NCBI GenBank assembly: GCA_012295275.1
Contig: CM022666.1
Location: 11,257,077-11,321,076, forward strand
DNA length: 64,000 nt
Reading direction: 5' to 3'
Source of the DNA: Chrysomallon squamiferum
Taxonomy: Eukaryota > Mollusca > Gastropoda > Neomphalida > Peltospiridae
The first letter of the stretch is position 1, and each line of letters begins with the position of its first letter. Below the pieces are notes generated by a model that was given only the letters and a program-made list of their open reading frames with translations, had not been told where the DNA came from and did no database searches. Positions 1 through 15,000 of this stretch are shown here, piece after piece. Made by a program: the position numbers and the translations under genes.

Positions 1-22
1 AATATACATTTTCTATTTGCAG

Positions 23-3000
23 GAACTTTCTTATCTGAATGCCATGTTAGCATCCAAGAAGCTACAAAGTCGTGAAAAGGTCCTGCAGTTGCTAAATGAG
101 GCCATTGAGATTCATTTCACTTCATTAAAAGTAATGATACTTTTATAACAAAAAAAATCATTAATGATGTTTCAAAATTACAGATGGCTGTAGATATAAA
201 TTAGTATCAAGGTTGTTCTGTGTAGCAGTTTAGATTCTTTTTCTTTTGTAATTTAGTATACAAGGGCTGGCATTTGCAAAATAATGTGTAAAAGTTACTT
301 TATACTGAAAGGTCACAAGATATTTTAATAATGTAACATATTTTTATCTAAAAACCAGCAGTTAAAAAAAATATTCAGTGCACAGTGACATTTGTATTTA
401 TTTTAATGAGATGTGATAATAATTTTTATGTGTAACAGTTTGTTTACTTTGTTTTAATTATATTACCAAAGATAGTAATATATAAATTACAGTGATATTG
501 ATTTTCTTATAATAAATATTGGCATTGTTTTTCTCATTCATCATATATTTAATAAGATGTATATGTTTTTGATTTGCCAAAATATTAATTTTTATTACAT
601 TGAACTAGCAAATAAAAATAATAATTATTAGTGTAATGTAGAGCATATTGGTTTTACAAAATTTAGTTATTTTGGTGTTTAAAAGTGTTGTGTATGAACT
701 TGATTTCAGGGATATCCACTGGGAGTCCAATACTACCTGCTGTTGAATCCAGACTTCTTGATACAGTTAATCAAGGATTACCTGCAGTTTGCACCACAAA
801 CTGTATGTGTCAAGCTGTTTTAAATATTGTTAACATTTTTAATTGCTCCTTGGACAGACCTCTATCATTTTAATTAATTCAGTATTTTATGTCAATCATA
901 TATAATTTATTTTGATTTTTTTTTATTTTATTTTTTTTTTATTTCAAGAGTAGGCAAATGACTTACTAGCCATAAAAATTACCAGTTTAAAAATAATGTC
1001 ACTTAACAATTTTATTATATGAACACATCAATTTCAAAATTTGTATAATTTCCAGGTTTAGACACTGCAAATAGTTAAATTTATTTTGAATTAATTTTTT
1101 TGTAGCCTATAATGAGTGGACAAGCCATTGATGTTGTTCTTAAACGATGTCATCAAGTTCTTGATCCACTCACAAGAGCTGTCCCAGGACTGATGGAGTC
1201 TGTATTTCTTATGGCAAAAGTTAAATTTCTTGCTGGTTAGTTTGAATATATTAATCATCTAAATGTTTTGAAACTTTGTTACATCTGTCTGTTAAGATAT
1301 AACGTTAGAAATATGTTTTCAGGTATTCAGTCAACCATGCGTGTTTTGGCAAGACAACTTCGTTTGTGAAGAGATAAAAGTTTTTAACAGTAATATGTAA
1401 ATAGCTATGTTTGACTGCTAATTGGATGTTTGTGTTTGTGTGTTTTTAAACACAGAAAGTTGCACCTTCAATAATTCAAACTTGAAGGGATCATGAAAAT
1501 AATTTAAGCAAAAAAATAACTTGTGTTTCATGGAGTTTGGGTTTTCGAAATTCAAATATTTGTAGCATTTCCAATGCTCTTTTGTATTTTGTTAATTTAG
1601 GAAGCAATACAATTCAGATGAATTTGACATATATATATGCATACATATTGTCAAACATTCTGTCAAGTTCCTCAGTTTTTGTAAGTAATACAGGTCCCCA
1701 CTAAGATATTCTTTTCCACAGCAACTTGTTTTCATTTTTTGTTCCTGCCTTGACTTACATGAATACTTTGTAATTAGTCTCGTTAATTTTCATTACCAAC
1801 TTTCCTCTCATGCCTTTGTCCCCAGTCTCCAGTCTGGTTATAGTCTCATTGTTGGATCCATGGCCAGATTGCTTGTATGACATGAAAGCAGAGCTTTTAT
1901 TTTTAACTGAATTGGCTATCCCCAGATTCTCCAATCTTTGTTAATTTAGTTTATAACATAATTTAATGATAATGTGTAAACATTAACAGACATTTAAATA
2001 GCAAACAGCATGTTTTATATGATACATTCATTTGTAAGCAGAATCAAACACCAACCAGTGAACTTTAATAGTTAACTACAGCAGTTCTTTGAAGACTGTC
2101 TGCAGCTGTGTGTTATGTAAACAGACCCTACACCATGTACAAAAACAGATGACCAAGAAACAGAGGTTTTTGAGTTTTGAAGATCATTATTACTAGCTTT
2201 TATAAGAACTCAGCTAGGACCAGACTCTGAGTTTGAGAGATCAAAGTTTGAATTTTTGAAGATTTACTCTTATATATAATATACATTATATGACAAAAAC
2301 ATGTTTTGATTAATACCACCAAAAGTACACCTTAATGTATGTTATATTTGTAGGAGACATTGTTGTTTTATTTGTAGGATATGTACGTACATTATTCCAA
2401 GGAGATTGTTGTTCTTTGTAGACAGAATTAATATATATTTGTAGGAGATATCGATGCTGCACAAATCACACTTCAGAACTGCCTTGATACAGATCCTACT
2501 TTCTCTGATGCTCATATCCTCATGGCACAGGTACATTTTATTTATTGTTTGTAATGGGGATCATTAATCAATCCAAATATATTTAGTTGAAGGATGTTTA
2601 AATACAGCAACTTTGCTTGATAAATATGATTTTGTCAAGGAATTTTGTTTGATCAAGTTCATTTAAATATGCTACCTCATGTATATTAATTATACTTTTT
2701 CATCTAAAAATAAATCAAAAGAAAAAATGTATCAGTGGCATGCAATAAATTTATACAGTCAATTAAAATAAACACAAACAAAAACATTTTTACGATCAGT
2801 ACGTCAGATGTTTCAGAAACTGTTTTATATATTTGTTTGATTTCTTTATATAAACTAAGTTTTTTTAACATTTAATAAAGATATACCTGTAAAATTGCAT
2901 GTACCAACAAAATGACAAACACAGTTGACATGGAAATATAATTTGTGATCAAAATACAATTACCTTAATTCCCCAAGGCATTCATGACACTTTCAGTTAT

Positions 3001-6000
3001 GTTCTTTTTTCTTTCTAATAAATTCAGTATTGTGATATGTAAAAATGGTCAGCAGATATTTCGGCAGAAAAGAAAACTAAAACTAAATATAAATTTTATA
3101 TATATATATATATATATATGTAATTTGTTTCATGTTTCAGATTCACCTTCATCAGAATAACTTTAAACAGGCCAATCAATCGTTAGAAGTTGGATTAAGT
3201 CATAATTTTGAAGTGAGTTACTCAACAATTTGGTTACTTTATATTTAAAATGCTCTATGTTTCATTTCATTTTATACTAGCATTAAACTTTATTTGGATT
3301 ATGAATTTTGTACTGCGCTGTAAAGTTATTTATTTTTTATAAACAGGTTCGTGATCATCCTGTTTTTCATCTGATAAAAGCAAGGATTCTTAAGAAGCAG
3401 GGAGACTTGGTTGAGGCTGTGAAGACACTTCAGATAGCGATGCAGTTGCCAGGCATCAAACGGCCTGGTAAACAAACACTTCTGTTTCTTCAATTAAAAA
3501 TGTATTAATCTTGAGAATTGCTGTTATTACTGGAATTCTTAAATTTAATTTGTAATTGACTTTTATATATTTTCCGTAAGAAAGTGTTAAACCTTTTTTG
3601 AATTTCTTCAGCTGAAAGTGAATTATTTAAAATGTACATTAATGTCAAATTTACAGGCCACACATCTTCAACAAAGAAGACCAAAGCAGAACAGATCAGC
3701 ATCAACGACCGCGTGTCTGTCTTCTTAGAGCTTGCAGAAGCTCACCGTCTACAGGGAGAACAGGTCTGTATTCTGTGATTATTTGAGTTTAATAAAACCT
3801 TCACAATAACAGAAAAAACCCAGAAAAAGGCACCAAAAATACCCTTACCTTTTGTCATTATTTTTTTTTTTTTATATGCACAACAATTTACTGTTTAAAC
3901 AATTTTCTTTGTTTCTTAAAAGTTTTTCAGAGTAATACTCTTTTACATCTTAAGCATAAAATCAGCATTACAATATTATGTTTGTGTTTTATTGTGGTCC
4001 TACAATATTTTTTTTCATGTTCATTGTATTGCTCAGCATGAAGCAGCTCGGGTGATGCAAGATGCCATCAATGAATTTCAAGGTACTTCAGAAGAGGTTC
4101 GGGTCATGATAGCCAACGCTGACCTCTCTCTTTCAAGAGGAGATGTTGAACATGCACTGAGTATGCTCCGTAATGTCTCACCTGATCAGCAGTACTTTGT
4201 GCAAGCTCGTGAAAAGATGGCTGATATTTACCTAAACTACAGAAAGGATAAGCGACTGTATGCTAGCTGTTACAGGTAATGTGCTACTTTTAATCTTTTA
4301 TTTTATATTTCCTGTGTTTTAACCTACCAGTTCACAACTAATTCACTGATTGTTCAAGAAGTTGTCTAACAGCAACTGACTTATGTGCTGTGCTAAGAAT
4401 TCCTTCCAGCAAGTTGACATGCCTGTTTCTTACTACAGAGTTTTTTGTTACTGTTGAATGTTAATGTTGCCTGGACAAATAATTATAGTTGTGTCAAAGT
4501 GTACAACATTCAAGTTGTGTGTCTATGAAACTATTGCTGTGATGGATATTATTTAATTGCTATCTATAATATTTACCTCCCTTTCTAGCAACATATTTTT
4601 AGGGTTTTTTTTGTTTACTTATTTATGTTTGTTTACACTGGGAGTCATTAAAGATCTCAATGTTTAACTGAGCAGTGTATTAATAAAATAAAAAAATATT
4701 AAAATTGGAAACACTATTTAGGATAATTTCCATGTAGTAGAAAAGAAATTTGAAACTGATTTCTACATATGAACACACTTGAACATCAGCAAATGTCAAA
4801 ATAGTGGGACAGAACAGTGGCAAAGAGGCCACAACTCTGACTGAGTATTTTCATTTAAAACAAGACACTTGTCTTGCTCCCAACTTATAAAAAACAACTC
4901 ACTTCTATATTTAACTTATCATTATTTCTTTTTTATTTTTGTTTAGACAGTTCTAAGTAATTTTTGTCTTCATGTAACATCATTCTTTTAGATTATCATA
5001 TTTGTCATTTCAGGGAGCTCATGGATAAATACCCGAGTCCACACACTTGTCTTTTGCTTGGTGATGCTTACATGAGCATCCAAGAGGTAAAAAATGCTTT
5101 TCAGATAATCTTTTATATATTCAGTTTAGAACTTTGGAGTAGTATGAATCTAATCTACTTATATTTACAAATATAAAAAATATAAAACAAAAACTGAACT
5201 TTTATTAAAGATAAACTATTTTTGACTGGTTGTTGATTTTTCAGCCAGAGAAAGCCATTGAGGTTTACGAAACGGCTTTGAAGAAGAATCCGCGTGATTC
5301 AAGCCTTGCCAGCAAGATAGGTCAGGCTCTCGTAAAAACTCACAATTATGGAAAGGTAACTGACTGATGTTAATGCTAGGAAGTAACGTGGGCTTTAACC
5401 CACATTATGGAAAGGTAACTGACTGATGTTAATGCTAGGAAGTAACTTGGGCTTTAACCCACATTATGGAAAGGTAACTGACTGATGTTAATGCTAGGAA
5501 GTAACTTGGGCTTTAACCCACATTATGGAAAGGTAACTGACTGATGTTAATAACTAGGAAGTAACTTGGGCTTTAACCCACATTATGGAGAATGATGATA
5601 ACATTGTTTTGATGTTATGTAACATTATCTGATTTTATAAGTCACACATATTGGTATCTTTGTTATTTTCTTTATTAGCCATTATTATTTATATTCCAAC
5701 ATGAAAAGTTACAATTGTACTGGTACACATTAATTTTAATAGTTGAAGAAAAGTTCTAAAACCAACAATTGGATTTCAGAATTTTTCAGATTTAAGAATA
5801 TAAGGAGGTAACCTGAAAACAGGATCTATGTCTAAAGCCATTTTCATTTCATTTACTGTTTATTCAAACAATCATCTAATTTTTTTATATAATATTTTTT
5901 AATATAATTTTATGCATAAAATAAAGTTTGCCAAACAATCCAAAAACTATTTCTACACAGAAAAAGTTTTGGATTTCAGAATTTTGGATAAGGGATTCTC

Positions 6001-9000
6001 AACCTGTATTATAAACATTGCTGTAAATGAGGTAAACAAATCATAAGTTGTAATCTGCTGTCTTTCATTTTATTTTTTTTACTCTTTTATATCGTGGACT
6101 TTTTGGTTGTGGGTTGTCAACTTCCTCTGTAATGGCTGCTTTAGCACAATGGTTGGATAGGACCTATTTTTCTCATAATTTTGAATTCAGATAATAAAAG
6201 TCGCTGTTTTCCTGGTCAGATTTCTACTGACTTTTATGAAATGTTTATCTACCTAGATATTTTGGTGTCACAAATATGTAGTGATAGGGGTTTTCATTCA
6301 AAGTTATGAGTATAATGCAATTAGCGTCAATTATGAAGTTTTCTTTTTCTGATTAAATGTGTTTATTTTTTTTATTAATTGTTATAATTAATTCACATAA
6401 ATACCAGATCAGTTTTGTTGTAAATTTTAAATAATCTTTACCTTAGTTGGCCTTTTAAAATGTTTGCTGATTTTATCTTATGGTTTGAAACTTGTATTTA
6501 GAACATTTCTGTTTAAACTTAGAAGCCCTAATTATTTTTCTTTTACAGCAGAATCTTTGAGAAAATCCCATGTGTCTGGTTTGAATGTACATTTAATAGA
6601 AAATTGTATTTTTCTTATAAATAAATAAATAAAATATTAAAAATATATCATTAAAATGTTTTTGAAATGTAATAAACCTAAGAATAACTTTATTCCTCAT
6701 TATTTAGAATATCACAGCAAAGAAATATGAATGTACAGTAAAGAAAATATCTATACTTTGCAGGCAATAAACTACTATGAAGCAGCACTGAAATCTGGAG
6801 GACAGTCATTTCTAAGGTAGGCAGGGTTTTCTCCTCATTCTGCTCAGAAATACATATTTATTTTGTAATAGGAAACACACACACTGAAAGACACACAAAC
6901 AAAGACTTTCCTATATGAAAAAGAAAACATCCAGTAAGACACACAAAAAGAGTGCATCCAGTAAGTGAACACAAAAGAAAAACATCCTGTAAGTGACACA
7001 CAAAAGAGTAAGCATCCAGTAAGCAATAAACATCCAGTAAGTGACACACAAAAGAGTAAACATCCAGTGACACACAAAAGAGTAAACATCCAGTAAGTGA
7101 CACACAAAAGAGTAAACATCCAGTAAGTGACACACAAGAGTAAACATCCAGTAAGGTAGGACACACAAAAGGTAAACATCCAGTTTTCTCACACATTCTG
7201 ACACACAAAAAAGAGTAAACATCCAGTAAGTGACACACAAAAAGTATCCAGTATTTCCAGTAAGCACACAAAAGAGTAAACATCCAGTGAATTCCAGTCC
7301 ACACAAAAGAGTAAACATCCTGTAAGTGGCACACAAAAGAGTAAACATCCTGTAAGTGGCACACAAAAGAGTAAACATCCAGTAAGTGACACACAAAAGA
7401 GTAAACATCCAGTAAGTGACACACAAAAGAGTAAACATCCAGAAACACACAAAAGACACAACATCCAACACACAAAAGAGTAAGCATCCAGTAAGTGACA
7501 CACAAAAGAGTAAACATCCAGTAAGTGACACACAAAAGAGTAAACATCCAGTGACACACAAAAGAGTAAACATCCAGTGACACACAAAAGAGTTAACATC
7601 CAGTAAGTGACACACAAAAGAGTAAACATCCAGTAAGTGACACACAAAAGAGTAAACATCCAGTAAGTGACACACAAAAGAGTAAACATCCAGTAAGTGA
7701 CACACAAAAGAGTAAACATCCAGTGACACACAAAAGAGTAAGCATCCAGTAAGTGACACACAAAAGAGTAAACATCCAGTAAGTGACACAAAAAAGAGTA
7801 AACATCCAGTAAGTGACACACAATCAGCCATAATACTGGTAAAGGGTAAAATGCCATCAAAAGCAGTTTTCTAAGAGAGAAGTTAAAAACAAAACCATTG
7901 CAAATTTTAAAATTCATGTTGAAAGACAAATGGAACAAATAAATTTTGAAATTTTACAAATTATCATGCCAGTTTCATTTGTGAACCACTCCTCAATAAC
8001 AATCAAATCTATTGGTACTGAAACAAGGAGACAATCACTATGTTTTAACTTTTTGTTTCATTTTCAAATCACTATAAAATTCTATCCAGACATATGAATA
8101 TTTTATTTGGAAATATGTATGGGCTAATACACTTTTTTAAATTGTAAGTTTTTAATAAATATTCCCAGTACCTTCAAACTGGCTAAAACAAAATTATTTT
8201 CGTTTACATTAAAATACATACAACATGCAAAACGTATCCTAAAAATGAAAAATAAGTTTTATTAGATGATTGACTGTAGTAAACAAATTACAGTATTTAA
8301 AGGAATAATAAAGTTTATACACATTTAAAAAAGTCATTGCTGATTCTCTGTGGAATGTGCATGATGTTTATACTTGTCAAAAGGGCAACTGGAAGTCACA
8401 TAATTAGGTATTTGTAATATAACAAAAATGTAAGAGGAGCTTGGACTAATGAAATTATTTTCAGAGATCACAAAGTGAACTGATTAATGTGTAATGTTTT
8501 GTATTTATTGAGCATTTTCTAAATGGTTTGAATGATACAATTGTCTCAGCATATTGAATAGAATTTGTAATGATATGTGCTGACTATAGTAGTTTATTTT
8601 TTTGAAGCTCAAATTTTTTACTTTTTATCTTATATATTTAGGGATTTGCAGCGTTCTGTTTATATACAGTAAAAATATTCAGCATCTTTAATTTGTATTC
8701 AGTAATGACCCATTGCTCTAAATATAATAAATAAATATGTTAATATAAGCTATTTATTTCTCAATATCATCTGACAGTGTTTATCTATTGTAGATATGAT
8801 CTTGCACAGTTGTTACTAAAACTGAGGCAGTATGATAAAGCTGAAAAAATTCTGAAATTAGCCTTAGACAATGAAGGACAAGGTTTGTATACTTATTGTT
8901 TGTATATTTTGTGGCTAAAAATAAAAGATACTAACTTTGATCAGTAGTTCTGATTTGTAAAGTACTGTATTAGGTGACATTAGAGTCATAACCTGAAAAG

Positions 9001-12000
9001 AAATTCAGATCACACTAGTGAATATTTTTAGTTGTTTTTTGTGCTAGTCTTTTTCATTTCTTTTCTTTTTTCTTACTTGTGTTTTGATAATTAAAAATAA
9101 AAAAAAATATATGTGTGTGTCCTATTCTCACAAAATGAGTCACTTGTTGGAACAATTCAAAAATGAGTTATTAGTGCCAGTTGAAATAGTAGCATTTCTG
9201 TTTTTGTATGGTATATCATAATAGTAGATACATCAGTTTTAAAGGGAGTTATTGTGTGATAAACACACTGGGTGTAGAAACCATAAAATGCAGAAAACAG
9301 CTTTTAAAGTATTCAGTTCTTGATGTAGATATTATTTGGCCAGTTTAATGGAATCAGCATTGTTATATTCTGCTAATATGAATACAATATTAGTTTATTT
9401 TGTAGTTATTACCATTGTTAAGAAAAATCAACAGCCTACTACCATTATTCTTTGGTTTACAGGACACATCTGACTTAAACTTAGATCAGTCAATGGCTTT
9501 TTCTAGATTTTGTATTATTAAGTAAAGTAAAATTCTTGTTTAAAATAATTAATTATCCCTGTGTAATCAGTGCTACTAAAAAGAAAAACTACATTACTCT
9601 GACAGAAAAAACTAAATGTGCTGATTTAATGGCTCATTGATAAAGAAATTATTCTGATTTTATATTAAAAATTATTGGTTATGTAATTACCAGTTTTGGT
9701 AACAATGGCTCACAGCCTTGCTTATCTGGAACACGAGATGATAAAGAAGATCTGTACATGATCACATTCAGTATTCTATCAACATTCAGCACTATTCATT
9801 TTCTTTTATCTAGCTTTATTAAATGACTTTTCACAGAACCAATGACATCAATAGCTAGTGGCATTATTTTGTTGATACCACTTGATCAAAATAGTTTACA
9901 CTGCTGAACATTACACGGTTGTCCTAAGCAAACTAAGAGGCTGAAAAGCACAGATATTAAGATATTTATTAACATGGAAAGATGACATTTGAAGCTTGCT
10001 AGTGATGCCTAGTTTGTCAGGGATTGCATAAAGGTTACCCTGCTGTTTTCTGCATGTTTTCAAGGCAGTGTTAGGTGTAGCAAATGGATTTTCACCCCTT
10101 TACAGAATTCAGTTTCAAGAGAAAAATATTTAGATGTAATCAATAGTGGAAATTGATAAAAGGATAGCTAAAGAATTGTATACAGGGAAAATCTCAAAAT
10201 CAGTAGCTTCATCATTAATTCACACAAAAAAAACAAGCATTTATTCAGAATCACAAAAATGTGTTTTGCCAACTTCTGACTCAGTTTGTGAATTTGCGAC
10301 ACACACACACACATATTATATATGTATTACTTTTAGATTTGGATACATTAATTGACAACACTCGCTATCTGATGTTATTGTCCAAAGTCTATCAAAAACA
10401 GGACAGAACTGAAGAAGCTGTGGAAACCTTAACAAAAGCAAGGGAAATGCAGGCCAGGTACACACCATAAATCATTTCTGTGGCTGCACTTTAAGAATAT
10501 TTTTGATTCACTAATTAATGTTGGTTAACAAGAATTTTCTCCTTAACAAAAAACATAATTTTTGGTCACCCATACTAAATTAATTTCTGTGTTAAGAGCT
10601 GCTGATATGAATGTCTTTTGTTACTAGTAATCATTAATTATTAATATTAATATCATTAGAGTAATTATAAGAAAATTTCTTTTATGATATAAAAAAGTAA
10701 GCATGATATTGATAAACATTTTTCATATTTATTCTTCATTTTCAGAGTTCTGAAAAGAGTTCAAGTAGAACAGCCAGATGCTTACCAAATTCAGAAACAG
10801 CTTGCTTCAGAGTAAGTACTGTAGATATTGTAGATTAATAGGTGATAAAATTGATGATTTATATTCTGATAAGTCTGTCAAATGTCAGCTGAAAAATAAT
10901 CTGATTTCCTTGTGTTTGAGCATATCAAATCTTAGCTTTCTTCCAGTTTCAGATATTAAGCTAAATCATTTTGTGTGCACTGAGGTGAAAAATTAATGAT
11001 TATTTTGACTTTATAATGATAATTTTGTATTTCTTTCATTGCTTCACTGTTTCAAATTTCAAGACACTGAAATGAAATGCTTTTTACAAGCTATTATAAT
11101 AGCTGCATACAAATATTACAAGAGCTATTCTTTCATCCAGCTTTGTGTCCTTGGTTAATTCAGATCTTATTGTTCATAAGCTGTACATGTGTGAGTGTAT
11201 GTTACACAGCAAATTCATGTTTTCTGAAAAACCAATTGAAATAAAAAATTTAGAAACAGTTCTTTCAATTCTTTTATTAAAATAATAATTAAGTTTATAA
11301 GTACATATATTTCAAAATTAGTTTCATTTTCTTTTTTTTAAATATTTCGCAGCATTTGTGGACAACTTGCTCAACAAGCACAGAATCAGAGAGATTATGA
11401 GAATGCCATCAAGTTTTATAAAGATGCTCTTGTTTACAATGAAGATGACAGCAAGGTATGATCATGAAATTTAAAAAATGAATTATGTAAAATATTGATC
11501 TATTTCATTGATATTTTTAAAACAAGAGAAGATTCAGATTTCAGAATTTTATGTAAGTAATAAAAAGCATTTTGTTTTAAATGCCAAACTACATTTAAAA
11601 CAGATTAGTAATATTAGAGAAAATGTAAATAAAAAATAAGTCTATCTTAGTTATTATTTGTAAATACTTTAAACGTTGTAGAAGTTTAATTAACATGAAT
11701 TATTATAGGATAGTTTGACATAATATTTATTTAAGGTTTAATCTTGTATGTAAGGAGGATTTTGTTTGTTTGTTCTTTCAGGTTATGCTGGAGCTTGCTG
11801 GTCTTTACCTGGTGACAGAAGATTTAGACTCGTGTCAGCACCAGTGTATGACTCTCTTGAAAAATGATGGTGGACATGATGCTGCTACAATAGTATGTGA
11901 AAATTAAATTTCTAACTGAAAGAGTCGGCTATATAAGCCTTTTCATAAAATCTTAACACTGCAATTCTCCAAGTTCAGTGTTTCTGTAACCTGACTGGTG

Positions 12001-15000
12001 TGTTCTATCAGATTAGTTCTACCAATATTTCAGGCAAATTCATATGAATTATTTGTTTGTATTCTTTCCAAGAGCAGTTTTTTTTTAATTTTTTTTTTTT
12101 TATATAAATCTTTTCATTACTATGTGATATGTGTTGGAAATGTAAAGTTATTTATTTTATTTAGATGCTTGCTGATCTCATGTTCAGGAAGAATGACTAT
12201 GATTCAGCAGCACATCATTTCCAGCAACTGCTGCAGTCAAAACCTGGTATTTATGTATTCTCTGTTAATCTTCACCTCATCTCCTTTATTAATCACATTC
12301 AGTTAGGACAGTCTCATTTGTTGATATGATCCAGTCTTCTGAGAATTTATATTTTAAAAATACCAAAATTACTTCATATAAATTAAATATTTTTGTATTA
12401 AAATTGACTAAAATTTTTACTAATTGAGAATTACAAACATAATATTTTTATAATTAAGAAAATCAATCTTTACTGACTACTTTATACATGATGAGATGTT
12501 TGTTTCAGACAACTATGAAGCTTTATCAAGACTGGTTGACTTGATGAGACGTGCAGGCAAATTGGATGATGTTCCAAAATTCTTAGAACTGGCAGAAAAT
12601 GCATCTGCACGCTCTTCAATGGACGCTGGACTCAACTACTGTAAGGCATTGTATGAGTGGTAAGATAACTTATTTATTCATTAATTCTGTGTATACACTT
12701 TCAGTAAAGAAGTTATTTCTATCCAACATTATTCAGATTTGGAATGAAATTAGTAAATTGATGAAAGCTTTATACAAAACAACAACAGAATTGAATAAAA
12801 ATGTTCATTAGGAGTCAACAGTAGAAAAAGAATCACTGATTATATCACATATGAGTATTTAGTGAATTATATCTGTATGCAGAAAAAAGATGGCTGAAAA
12901 ACTTTGATAAGTTTAATTAAAAAAAGCTGTTCCAGGAAGATACCTTGTATTATCATGATGTCCTGGAACTGTCAGTTACTCATTGATCTGTAGGATCTAT
13001 GTGTATTGTTCACCCTTTGTACCCTATGTCTCATGCTCTGAATTAAACTCAGTAAGGTTGGAATCAAGCCCATTTGGATGTAAAGCAGCTTCAAGTTCTG
13101 CTATAGTTTGAATTGGTGGATTCCTTTGATGAAAGTTACGTACAGGAATATCCTACAGATTCTGAGTGAGTTTCAGATCCTGACTGCAAGCTGGATGTAG
13201 TAGAGTCTTCTGCTGAAGAAACTCCACTATGACCATTGTTCTGTGAGATTGTACACCTTTTAGAAGGTGCTTGTTGTAATGCGGCACTACACTGAATACA
13301 AATGATGTCAGTATGATGTTATTCCTTGTTGTCAACATGTGTGTGTTTTATAAACATAAATATATTTATAAATATATTTTAATAGGTACACTGGAAATCC
13401 AACCCAGGCTCTCAAGTTATTTAATAAATCAAGGAAGGATTCTGAATGGGGAAATCAAGCAGTGTATAACATGATTGAAATTTGTTTAAACCCAGACAAT
13501 GAAACTATTGGAGGAGAGGTGTTTGAATCAGTTGAAGGAGAGGGCAGGTACAGGTTTATTCATTTATTTTGGATTTCAGGAAGATATTCTCATGGTGTAT
13601 TTTTAATGTAGCTGACAAATGAAATATTTTGTGCTTCATTCAGAATTTTGTTGTTTTTTGGGTGGTTAAGTATTATTATTTTTCCTTTTTTCAGGTTTTA
13701 AGAGAATTTATGTCATTCACTTCTTTTGCAAAATAATATAGATTAAAAATACCCGTTTTGAAAAGCCAAAGGACAAAAGATTATAACTTTGCAGTTTAAA
13801 AAGTGTACATTTCATAGACATAAGTAGTCTCTTAACAAATTGGAACAGATTTTTCTAACATTATGTTAATAATGAAAAACAAAACAAAAACGTTTCTCAG
13901 CATTATCTCTTCTATGCTATATTTTAGACTTTTGTTTGCATGAGTTGGCAGTTTATAGATTTTATTCCAAATAAATTTACTGTTCTCTTTTTACAATTAA
14001 GCATTTCCTCTGACACGGAGAAAGCTGACAGTGAACAAATGGCTGTGAGAACAGCAGAGAAGTTGTTACGGGTAAGATTAGTTTTTCTAATGGTATTTTC
14101 CCCAAGAAGTAAATGAGTAATGATTAAAATATCGGAACATCACACTTGTTCTTGTACTTTTCTTTTCTAGGAAGTAAAACCAAAGCCTGGAGATATTCGC
14201 CCCAAGCTGTTGGAAAATATGGCACTCATTGCAACAAAACAGAAACAAAATGTGGAGAAAGCACTGTCAGCTTTCATGCAGATTGCAGCACAGGAGGTCT
14301 GATAAAAATATCCTTTCTTTTTTTAAACTATTTGTCAGCATTTGATTTATGAAGTCAGATATAATTTGACAATAGTTATATTCACTGAACTGACATAATC
14401 ATATATATTATTTAACTAGATTTCAAACAGTAAGTTGTTTCTTATTAAGTATTCTTAGTATCAAACAGATTCCCAGGTTTATACTCATTACGTTTGCCTT
14501 TTAGAATAGTTAATTAATTAATTAGTACAGAGCTCTACTATTTCATTTTCTGTTTATGAATAATATAAATGTGGCAAGGCAGATTGTTTTCTATGGCAGA
14601 AGATTGAATTCAATCTATGTAGAATCAAAATTGAAAACAAAATCTCTACATGAAAGTTTTAATTTACAGCGAGACCATGTTGGAGCACTGTATGGAATGG
14701 CAGCTGCCTACATGGTTTTGAAACAGACACCTAGAGCAAGAAATCAGCTCAAGAGAGTCCAGAAAAATCCATGGACTATTCAGGTAAAGATAACTGAAAT
14801 TATTGTTTTCAGTATTATTTCTGAGATATTTACTGCTCTGAAATATGTAGATTATGTAAACATTTAGTTCAGGTAATACATTATGAGGTTTACCAGTCAG
14901 AATGCTTTTAGTTTATATTTATTTTCTAGGATGCTGATGATTTAGAAAAGAGTTGGCTTCTGCTTGGTGACATCTACATCCAGGTATTTATGTTAATATG

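Noticed and set aside
6844-7938. Five long minus-strand open frames (up to 306 codons)
   Set aside because: They are the three frames of a 30-bp minisatellite whose unit has no minus-strand stop. The products are low-complexity Cys/Phe/Leu repeats, with no splice or domain evidence.
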